From positions 124,001 through 188,000 of the forward strand of contig JAMKCH010044282.1 of the NCBI GenBank assembly GCA_023653785.1: a DNA stretch of 64,000 bases, written 5' to 3'. Below are positions 37,501 to 49,500 of this stretch, piece by piece; the first letter of the stretch is position 1, and each line of letters starts with the position of its first letter. The notes beneath the pieces were generated by a model. It was not told the DNA's origin. It did no database searches and saw only the letters and a program-made list of their open reading frames with translations. This stretch comes from Ophioderma brevispina. Taxonomy: Eukaryota > Echinodermata > Ophiuroidea > Amphilepidida > Ophiodermatidae. Made by a program: the position numbers and the translations under genes.

Positions 37501-40500
37501 AAAACTACCACAAACCACATGAAATTATTTACTGAGACAAGTCTCAACATCAAAGGATGCCCCACTCATGGCCGCCCCATTTTCAATATGCTTGTTCGGC
37601 CGAAACATATGGTTTATTTCTGTTGGCTGAATACATTGGTAATGCCAAAGGAGAGGTTACGAAAAAAAAAACATCTACCGCTGAGCCAAGCAGGCTGGCC
37701 AATGCATCTCCTGGAGAAAAGTTCACAACATGTAATGACGGGGACATAACTGAATTCTACCACCATATGTGCAGTATGGTGTCTCCTCCTGTAGGACTTT
37801 TGTGCTAAACTTGATTTCCTTGCTGTTTTGGATTCGATAGGGACCTGACACCAAAAATGAGGGGTCCAAATTTTCAGAGTGCCTGCTTTCCCCCCCCCCC
37901 CCTGATTCAAGGGGAGGTGTAAGCTAGTACAGGGGGAAATCTGAATCAAGTCAATTGATTTTATATTGTAACCTAATTTTGCCTAGGTTCTAACCAGGGT
38001 GGGCCTTAGCCAGGGGGGTGCTGGGGTGCGCACACCCCACCAAAAATACAAAGGTCCGCTTTATCATGTTTGAATGTCCGCGGTGTCCTTGTACAAAAAA
38101 AAAAGATTTTGCCGGCTTGTCTAAAAGCTGTTGCTTTAAGGGTTGGTGGTGCATGATATATGACTAACCATTCGGCAATACCACTGTTTAATACTATTGC
38201 ATTATGCATTACTATATTATATACTACTGTTTTTTAAGCACCGATGTTGTCGTTCTCATCCCTATTTTGGGGCGACGGTAAACAAATTGGGGCAACTGGC
38301 GAGCGTAGCGAGCTGAAACAACATTCATCACAAAGGTCCACTTCTAGCAAATCCGTAAATGCCTGGTTTTTTTTCTTTACGGGCCTGTTTCCAACTTTTA
38401 GTTAAAAGTGTGCACAAGAGATTTCAAATAACAGGTGTCCCTAACAATATGAAAATTCTGACTTTTTTGCCTTGATGTAAAGCTTTCTATCAAAAATAAT
38501 CCCCATCTGAAAGGATTAAGCTGAGGAATGTTTTTCGGTACATAAATTGAAATTCATATTCCATGATAGGAGCAAATACACAATTCACCTATGTTTATAT
38601 ATGTAAATGAAGCAAAACAAAATCAACTTTTGTCTCCTCTTTAAAAAGACATTTCGGTAGCCCAATAACAAGGTTTCAAATCTATATAAAATTACTAAAT
38701 TATGACACAATATTTGGGGTGCTCAAAATTCTTGTTGCCCTTTTAAAGCAGGATATAGCTACATAATGGTTCAAGGTCAAACTGGGGTAACTGTCAGATG
38801 TTGAAAGTGGTGTCAATGAGTCTCTTGTCATATGAAGCAGGAGAAATGCATTTCCTACTGACCCTATGGTATAGCACCCATTTGCAACATCCACAGAAAG
38901 TCTTGGTTGGTATTGTGAAAGGGAGACTAACTTTAGACTGGGTTTAAACCAGGTTAGTCCTACATAGAGGGGACCTTTTTTTTCTTACAACAGATCTAAA
39001 AGCGTGCTTTGAGAACGGGCGAGAAAATTCCTCACCAGCCCATCCATGAGGAATTTTCTCAACCTTCCATTTAACTTTCATAGTATGTTGAAAAGGAAAA
39101 GGTCCCCTCTTGTAGGACTAACCCTGGTTTAAACCCAGGTCTAAAGTTAGTAGTGGGAGACGTAGTTAACAGAATCTTATGTGAGTGTGCAAATCCGGAT
39201 AAAATTGTGAATTTTGGTACACAATACTTTATACATTGATAATCAAAAAAAATGATGGAAGCACTTGCCACAACCCTTTCATGGCCCCAGCTTAGATTTC
39301 AGGTTACACAGGGGTACAATTTTTAAAATGATCCGATTGTGTTGAAGAGCACATGATGTTCGTCTGGTTACAAGGATTAAAAAGGCTATAGTTTATCTCC
39401 TGTGACTTATAGTTTATGAATATGGGGTAAAAAAAACTGTAAAATGGTTAAAAAAGTCAATTTTGATTGGTCATGGGTCAAATATTAAACGTTGCTCCAA
39501 TTTGTGTAAATGTGGTTTCAAATTGTTGGTTTAGATATAGAATGAAATCTAAGAATAGTTTGCTATCTTAAGTTGGTTATTAACCTGGCGACATGTCAAC
39601 AGCTATTGGGTATGGAATTCTATTGACTGCGACCCTATTTTGTGTGATAAACATGAAAACTACAGCATACAGTACGGCAAAAAATATTCCTTGATTTCAA
39701 TCTTTAAGTAGGGAATACCAATTTGCCCTCATATTTACTAAATCAAAGCAACTGTTAACTTTTGACCCCTGTACAAACCAAAATTGACTCTTTTTAACCA
39801 TTTTTACAGTTTTTACCCATAAACGCCGGGAACTAATAGCCATAGAAGTGTAAACGATACCTTTTGGAATCCTTGTGACCGACAAACCACCCTGTGCTGT
39901 TTTTAACACCATCAGAAACATTTTAAATTTGTGACCCCTTGTATAACCTTTGATGAAACCAAAGTGGGGGCCATTAGGTTGCAAGGCTTCGCACATTTAG
40001 GATTATCAATGCCTAAACGTATTGTTGCAAAAATTCACAATTTTATCCGGAAAGCGAACACTCTTTCATACAGTCCACTGCTATGTCTCCCTTTCCGAAA
40101 TACCAGCCTTGGTGACCCCATAGACCATGTAGACTTTCTCCTTGAATTATCCAACAAATGCCACACACGGTAAGTAGTACATTTTTGGATCCTATTAGAC
40201 AATACGAATGACTGTCACCAGTTTCAGCAAAATCGAGGCATCGGGTAAATGGTAAAAACTTTGGACCCAGGATGACCCTACACCATTACATATATCGCTT
40301 TAACTTTAAGGTTGGAACCTAGGCAAATATATACTTTTTCTAATCCTTTATCAGGAGACAAACATGTTAGTGTACATTAAAACACAATTTGTCTCGATTC
40401 AAATTTTCCCCGAAGGGGGAAGCAGTCTGAAAATTTGAACCCCATAATTTTTGGACAGTCTTGTCCGTATTGAATCCAAAATGGCAAGAAAATCAATTTT

Positions 40501-43500
40501 AGCACAAAAATCCTACAGGAACTGTTTCATTGACATACCATACCACACTATTATGCAACTACTACTCCCCTGATTCTTGCAATTGCATTTTTTTCTCAGG
40601 CCAAGAAGGATGTTGCACTCATCTACAACAACTTATTGAGGAGACAGATTGGTACACTGGCCACAACGGTAGACCACATTGTCATAAAAAAAGACATATT
40701 ATTCACATTAGTCAGTGGGTGAGTACTGAACTTGAGCATTCACTGTTGTATTGGGTACACAGCTGTTTGAAAGTAATTTATTATGACAAAACCAGAATAA
40801 ACCAAAAAAAGATGTCGTTGGCGACACACTTTTCATAACTGATTTGGAATATTTAGTCCACTAAAGGCATTCTATGTAAATTTTGCGACATTTCATTGCG
40901 GGCAAATACGATGTTCCTCAAAATCTAGTTTTGCACGTCTTTCTATGGCGATTGTAAATATAGAGGGCGCTATAACATACAAATCATAAAATTTGGAGGC
41001 CTATATGGCAAGATTCCCGAATGGATTTGTCTGATTTTTGCAGAGATGATAGCTCTTGCATGTCCCTACTTATACCAGTTGTAAAATTGTGTTGCCACTG
41101 CTTAAAATTGTTCTAAAAATAAGAGAGACAGTTTGTATGGGTCAAACAGCTGTGGATATGGGACAAGCAGCTCAACCGACTCTATGTGGAGATTAGAACC
41201 AAACACCGCAGACTCGTTGTCCTACTTTTAATAGTTAAAGTTTGAATTTGAATGGGGAATTAGCCTACCAGGCTAAGTTGATTACTCTTGAGGTTAGGAA
41301 ATACTCTAATAATCTTGAGGATAGGTTGAATAATCTAAATGTTAAGTGCTTTGAGACTTAATTGTTAATTTAAGCGCTCTATAAATACTTGCATATATTG
41401 TGTGTCCTGTAAGAATTGCAGGAGGCGATATACCGCGGTCCGGAAAGTGTGTAGTCTGTGTCACAGACTGCGAAAGATTATCTAAATTAGTACTGCGCGA
41501 GAGATTAACGTTATCAGTCCGTCATAGCGAATGTATGCAAATGAAACTAAATCTCAAATATCTCTGGAAAACGAAGGGGTTCTATGGAGATTTTTACATC
41601 AGAGGGTCCGTTACTATGTTTTTGTTTTGAATATGTATCGTAATTGGGTCTGAACCCTATAGAACCTACTTCGGTGCTCGCAAAGACGGAAAAGTGAACA
41701 CGCAATCGCTATGGGCCGTATCCCTTTTTCCCACAATGCCTTTCGGTATTATTCCAGTCTTGAGAATTTTCAAACGCTGGTTTCAATTTACGCCAACTTT
41801 TTTTTCAATTTTAGACTGATATAAGTACTTACCCGGACCGCCGTAGAGGCGATATAAGTCCTTAATTCGTCAAAGGTCATATGAGGTCAAGTTACAAATT
41901 GGGTAAAAACATTTAAATTGGCCTGCTTCAGAAAAAAAAGTCAATTGCCTACAACAGAACTTGCGACATACATGCCCCTTAGGGACCTTTGTATGGTAAT
42001 GTGGTCATGGGTCACATATCAAGGTCAAAGATTACAACCATTATCTGTTTTGGGGAGTTCCAAATGTGTAAAATACATATTCAAAACATAATGATAAAAA
42101 TTGGATGATTTACGCCCAATATTAATTGGTCTCCGATCTATGAGTTTTATTGGGCTTGACTGCGTCTTGTCCAAATATCTTTGCAACTCATAGCTCGACC
42201 AATTAATTTGGGCTTAATCGATTCCAATTTATATCAAACTTGGCTATACATACAACAGGGAACATTCATGTTATAAGGTCACGGGCGTCAATTGCAAAGG
42301 TCCTCTGGTCGTGAAGGAAAGGGGACCGTGAAAGCAGGCGACACTGTTTTATTTATTTTTAATACTGTTGAGGTTGGTGAATACTCAATACTTGAGGTTA
42401 GGGTGAATACTTAATATCTTGATGGTAGGTTGAATACTTAATTCTCTTTATGTTAGGTTGAATACGCCTAGGGGGGGGGATACTGAGGTTAGGGTGAATA
42501 CTAATACTCTTATGGTTAGGTTAAATACCTCTAATACTCCTGATGGTTCGTGAATACTAACTCATTGAGCTGATGTTGAATTACCAATGTCTCTTTAGGA
42601 TAGTTGAATACTCTAATAATAACTCTTGGGGTTAGGTGAATAATCAATATTACTCTTGAGTTGTTGAATACTAAAAAATAATCTGGTTAGGTGAATACCA
42701 GGGCTCTTTAGGTTAGGTTGAATTTTCTAATACACTTGTGGTTATATGAATACTCTAATACTTTTGAGGTGAGTTGAATACTCTAATACTCTTGAGGGTT
42801 AGTTGCATACTCTAATACTCTTGAGGGTTAGGTTGAATACTCTAGAATCGTAAGGTTAGGTGAATACTCTACCATCACTGAGGGTTAGGTGAATACCTAA
42901 TAAATTCTTGAGGAGGTGAATACTCTAATACTCTTGAGGGTTAGGTTGCATACTCTAATACTCTTGAGGTGAGGTTGTTGAAACTCGATACTCTTGAGGG
43001 TTGGTTGAATACTCTAATACACTTGAGGGTTAGGTTGAATATTCTAATACTTTTGAGGTTAGTGGAATTCTCTAATACTCTTGAGGGTAGGTTGAATACT
43101 CTAATATTTGAGGGTTGGTTGAATACTCTAATACTTTTGAGGGTTAGGTTGAATACTCTAATACTCTTGAGGTGAGGTTGAATACTCTATACTCTGAGCC
43201 TAGTTGAATACTCTAATATCTAGAGCCGTGGTTAGGTTGCATACTTAATACTCTGAGGGTTAGGTTGAAATTCTAATAATCTCTGAGGGTTAGGTTGAAT
43301 ACTCTAATACTCTTGAGGCTAGGTTGAAGACTCTAATACTCTAGAGGGGAGGTGATGACTCTAATAATTCTTGAGGGTTAGGTTGAATACTCTAATACTT
43401 TTGAGGGTTAGGTTGAATACTCTAATACTTTTGAGGGTTAGGTTGAATACTCTAATTATTAATCTTGAGGTTAGGTTGATAACTCACGACTTTGAGGGTA

Positions 43501-46500
43501 GTTGACTAATCTAATACGTTGAGGTTTGGTTTTGAATAGTCTAATATCTTGAGATTAGATGAATACTTAATACTCTGAGGGTTAGTTGAGTACTCTATTT
43601 TGTACTCTTGAGGTTAGGTTGACTACATCTTAATATATCTAAGGTAGGTTGAAACTCTAATACACTGAGGTAGGTTGAATACTCTAATAATCTTGGGGTA
43701 GGTTGAATACTCTAATACTCTTGAGGTAGGTTGAATACTCTAATTATCTCTGAGGGTGAGGTTTGAAACCTCTAATAATCTTGAGGTTAGGTTGAATACT
43801 CTAATACTCTTGAGGTGAGGTGAATACTCTACTACTCTGAGGGTTAGGTTGAATACTTTAATACTTTTGAGGTTTGGTTGAATATTCTAATACTTTTGAG
43901 GTTGGGTTGAATACTCTAATACACTTGAGGGTTAGGTGGAATACTCTAATACTCTGAGGGTTAGGTTGAATACTCTAATACTTTTGAGGGTTAGGTTGAA
44001 TACTCTAATACTTTTGAGGTTTAGTTGAATTTCTAATAATCTTGAGATTAGAATGAATACTCTAATACTTTGGGGTTAGTTGAATACTCTAATATTCTTG
44101 AGGTGGTTGGTGATTACTCTTTTATAATACTCTTGGAGGGTTAGGTTGATATTAATACTCTTGAGGGTTAGGTGGAATACTCAACCTCTTGAGGGTTAGG
44201 TTGAATACTTTAATACTCTTGAGGGTTAGGTTGCATACTCTATACTCTTGAGGGTTAGGTGGAATATCTAATACTCTTGAGGTTAGGTTGAATACTCTAA
44301 TACTCTTGAGGGTTAGTTTGAATACTCTAATAATCTTAAGGGTTAGGTTGATTACTCTAATACTCTTGAGGGTAGGTTGAATATTCTAATAATCTTGAGG
44401 GTAGGTGAATAATATAATACTTTGAGGCGAGGTTGAATACTCTAATACTCTAGAGGGTTAGGTTGAATACTCTAATATCTGGAGGGTTAGGTGAATACTC
44501 TAATACTCTGAGGGTTAGGTGAAGACTTAATATTAATCTTAAGGTTAGGTTGAATATCTAATACTCTTGAGCTAGGTTGAATACTCTAATACTTTTGAGG
44601 TTTGGTTGAATATTCTAATAATATTGACTCCTTCGATTAGAATGAATCTAACGATTGAGGGTTAGGTTGAATACTCTAATACTTTTGAGGTTAGGTGAAT
44701 AATCTAATACTCTTGAGGGTAGGTTGAATACTCTAATAATCTTGAGGTAGGTTGAATACTCTATACTCTTGAGGGTTAGTTTGAATACTCTAATACTTTT
44801 GAGGGTTAGGTTGCATACTTAATACTCTTGAGGGTTGGTTGAATATTCTAATAATCTTGAGGGTTAGGTGGAATACTCTAATACTCTGAGGCTAGGTTGA
44901 AAACTCTATACTCTAGAGGGTTAGTGATACTCTAATAATCTGAGGGTTAGGTTGAATATTCTAAAAAAATAATCGTGCGGGTTAGGTCTGAATAAATGAA
45001 TACTCTTGAGGCTAGGTTGAATACTCTAATACTTAGCGGTAAGGTTGAATACTCTAATAATCTTGAGGGTAGGGTTGACATACTCTAATACTCTTGAGGG
45101 TTAGGTTGAATACTCTTATACTAATCTGAGGGTAGGTTGAATACTCTAATACTCTTGAGGGTTAGTTTGAATACTCTAATACTATAGAGGGTTGGTGAAT
45201 ATCTAATAATCTTGAGGGTTAGGTTAATACTCTAATACTCTTGAGGGTTAGGTGAATACTCTAATACTTTGAGGAGTTAGGTGAATACTCTAATTTATAT
45301 AATCTTGAGGTTAGGTTGAATACTCTAATACTTTTGAGGTTGGGTTGAATACTCTAATACTTTTGAGGTTTGGTTGAATATTCTAATAATCTTGGGATTA
45401 GAAGGAATACTCTAATACTCTTGAGGGTTAGGTGGAATACTCTAAAATCTAAGGTTAGGTTGAATAATTATAATACAATTGAGGGTTAGGTGAATACTCT
45501 AACATATTGAGGTTAGGTTGAATACTATAATACTTGAGGGTTAGGCTGAATACTATAATTTACTCTTGAGGTTAGGTTGGCCTACTCTATACTGTCTTGA
45601 GGTGAGGTTGAATAATCTAATACTCTTGAGGGTTAGGTTGAATACTCTAATAATCTTAAGGGTTAGGTTGAATACTCTAATACTCTTGAGGTGAGGTGGA
45701 ATACTCTCATACACTTGAGGGTTAGGGTGAAGACTCTCAGTACTCTGAGGGTTAGGTGAATACTCTAATACTATTGAGGGTTATTGGTTGAATACTCTAA
45801 TACTTTTGAGGTTTAGTTGATATTCTCATAAATCTGAATGATATGAATTACTCTAATTAATCGTGCGGGTTGAAAAAAAAAACACCCAAAATTTTTTTAA
45901 AAATTCACAAAACAAAAAACCAAAGTGTTGAATACTTAATACTCTTGAGGGTTAGGTTGAATACTCTATACTCTTGAGGGAGTTGAATACCTAATATATT
46001 AATCTAGAGGTTAGGTTGAATACTCTTCAATACTCTTTGAGTCTAGGTTGAATACTCTAATACTTTGGTTTGGTTGGATATTCTAATAACTTTGGATTAG
46101 GTTGAATACTCTAATACTTTTGAGGTTGGGTTGAATACTCTAATACTTTTGAGGGTTAGGTTGAATACTCTATTACTCTTGAGGCTAGGTGAATACACTC
46201 TAATTAACTTTGAGGTTGGTTGAATATCTAATTTAATATGGGATTAGGTTGAAATTATAATACTCTTGGAGGTGAGGTTGAATACTCTAATTACTCTTGA
46301 GGCTAGGTTGAATACTCTAAACTTTTGAGGTTGGGATATTCTAATAATCTTGGATGAGGTTGAAGACTCAATACTCTGTGTTAGGGTTAGTTGAATTACT
46401 CTAATAATCTTGAGGTTAGGTTGAATACTCTAATTATCTTTGCGCTAGGTTGAATACTCAAATACTTGGGGGTTTGGTTGAATATCTATAATACTTGGAT

Positions 46501-49500
46501 TGCTAGCGTTGAAACTCTAAACGTTTGAGGTTTGGTGAATATTCTTAATCCTCTTGCGGCTAGGTTGAATGTACTTAATACTCTTGAGGGAGGTTGAATA
46601 CTCTAATAATCTTGAGGTTAGGCTGAAGACTCTAATACTCTTGCGGTTAGGCTGAATACTCCAATACTCTTGAGGTTAGGTGAATACTCTAATATGCTTA
46701 AGGTGATGTTGAATACTCTATATTGAAATTAGGTTGAATACTCTGATATGCTTAAGGTTATGTGATACTCTACTCTTGAAATTAGGTTGAATACTTCTCT
46801 TGAAATTAGGTTGAATAACTCTAAATAGCTTGAGGTTTTCTTGAATACCAGGCATGCTAATGGACCCCTCATTACACTACCAACACTGTTCTTGGCAGTA
46901 ATACCTCTAAATCTCATGCCGCTAAGTATGATGCATTGCCCTTTGAACTCCAGAATTCCCCATCACTCTCAAGCTTAAAAAGAAGTTAAAAAAGTCTCTT
47001 GTCAAAGCTGTTTGATGAATGCCTTCTAATATGTTAGTTTTTCTTATCACTTTCCCCTCTTCTCTTTGTATCTCATATGTCATTTATTTATAAAAACTCT
47101 TAAGTCAGTCATTATGTTGTCCTTGTTTGTCATGCCCTGATATTGGTCTCAATCTGCCCCCCCCCCCCTTAGTTGGCGGCCGCCAGCTATAGCTGGCAGG
47201 ACACTTATTAGCAAATCATTGTGCGTGGGTCGGTGTGTGGATGTGTGTTGGTGTCCTAATTGTGTTTTTTTAAATTGATCTCATCATGTAGAAAAGTTGA
47301 AGTTCAATTGGAACCAAGCATTTGTCATAGGTGCACTATGGGAGGATCATATGTGGCTGAGGTCAAAGGTCATGTGTCAAGGTCAAAAGTTATGGAGCAG
47401 CCCCAGAGCTTATATTCTTTGATATAGTGGCGCAAAAGCCGAGAACCGCGAACTTCTACTTTTTTTTTGTATTTAAAGAAGCATATCTCTTGCAACTTCA
47501 TTTTTTTACCCTTTTTAAAACCCTTGGCGCTAGCATCGCCAGGGTTATAGTATGATGGGCGAGGAATGTAGTCCCAATTTTGTTGTGTGGTTTTTATATA
47601 TCAGGCGCTACATTTCTTATTGTAATGGTGGTGAAATTGTGGTTGTGGGTAGGGGAGAGTCTGAGTCCAACATGTACAGAGCGAGCTCTGAAATCTGGGT
47701 GTTCTGTTTGGCCATTTGGTTGCCATTTTTGAAATATTTGGTTTGAGAGTCATCGTCTTTCATATGCATTTTCTGGTGGATGGTGAAGGCATAGCAGTGA
47801 ATGCAAAGGTTTGTGCAAGTATGTAACTCTATGCCAGGGTTTTCCCAACCTTTTTGTCCCTAGATCCCCATTCCTTAACACTTAGCTTTCGGCGACCATT
47901 ACTTTACTCAAAAAATCTATTCTCAAAAAGAAATTTGACCAGTCAGAAACATTGAAGGTGTTTGTGGAGAGGTACGTCAGTGGCAACAAGTTTTCAAGCC
48001 AGGGGAAGGGAGTGCACCAAGGTCGCCTATATAGTAACCGGAATCTCTGAATCTACAGATGACAGGGAAACAGGGCAATCCGTAAAATCTTAAATTAAGA
48101 AACAGCATGTACTAATCCACTCGAAAGCGATGAAGCAACTTCATTTGTGCATTGTAAGGGCATGGTGCTCTCCATTCCTAAAACAAGTGCACCCAGTGTG
48201 CCGAAAATATCACTAATTTAATTACAATCGTGTTAAATTTTGGTTCTTTGAGCGTATTAACAGTTTAAACTGAGCTGCGCGCGAAGCGCGTGAAATTAAC
48301 AAATAATCAAATTACAATACTTCATGATTAATCAAACAGCAAAATCAGTTTGGCTGGCTTGACATAGTTAAATTATATTTTTTTGCAATTTTGTTCCTGC
48401 CCTTTAGACAAGTACTTTCATTTTGAATTTCATTTAATTAACTTCGCGACCCCCGTCTTAAGGGTCCGCGACCCCCAGGTTGGGAAACCTTGCTCTATGC
48501 TCAAAGTAAAGGGCCTGCTTGATCATCTGGTATATGTCATTCAAGTTAACCATTTCACTAATTAGCATTGAAAGTTTTAATTGCCAATTTTTTTAGCACG
48601 TGAGTCATTTACCTGACTACAGGTCACCCTCACGTCTACCTCTGGAAGAGGGAAATTTTGAACAAACATTTTAACAATGAGGGCGGCCTTCGTTCTTAAT
48701 AACTAAATTAACTGTCGGTTTGCCCCCCCCTGGCCCGCAAGAAAATGAGGATTTTTTGCAAAATTTGGGCGCTTTGGGCCAAAAATCACACAGTTTTGAT
48801 AAATCAACGATTTTGGGCCAAAATTTGGTTAAAATCTCCAAAATTTGATATTTTTTAATTTTTTTATGTATTTTCATTTTTTTCCCCAAAAAATATCACA
48901 TTTGACTTTGTCCCCCGTTTGCCCCCCCCCCCCTAGAAAAAGTCGTTGCCGCCACTGCACTTCTGTGGTGGACCTTGTAAAGTCCCTTTCCAGTCTAACC
49001 AACTTATGTCTATGCATACAAAGAACATCACTTCTGTGGTGGACCTGGTAAAGTCTTACTTCATGTATAACCACTATGTCTATTCATACACAAAGAAACA
49101 GCACTTCTGTGATGGGGGACTTGTAAGTCTCATGTCTAACACTATGTCTATGCATACACAAAGAAAAACACTTCTGTGGTGGACCTGGTAAAGTCTTACT
49201 TCATGTCTAACCACTATGTCTATGCATACACACAAAGAACACACGTCTGTGGGGACCTGGTAAAGTCTGACTTCATGTCTACCCACGTATGGCTATGCAT
49301 ACACAAAGTAACCAGCACTTCTGTTGTGGACTTTCAAAAAAGTCTGACTTCATGTGTAACCACTATGTCTATGCATACACAAAAGAACCACACTTCTGGG
49401 TGGACCTTGCAAAGTCTTACCCTTTACTCTGTCTAACCACTATGTTATGCATCACAAGAGCAGGACTTCTTTGGTGGACCTTGCAAGCTTACTTCAATGT

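Larger units (their letters stand above)
26082..40599 (+). other. CAB39 intron 2 (14.5 kb)
   Basis: The intron holds the mobile elements and repeats listed separately: MITEs, foldbacks, a SINE, a LINE fragment and the GT-rich minisatellite. The remainder has no recognised gene. Open frames at 28999-29235, 34187-34651 and 37318-37749 lack domains or lie in repeats. A poly(C) tract lies near 37890-37902. Confidence 0.6.

Noticed and set aside
42969..43175. Open frame with RLNTLILLR repeats
   Set aside because: Product of the 30-bp minisatellite, whose period is divisible by three.
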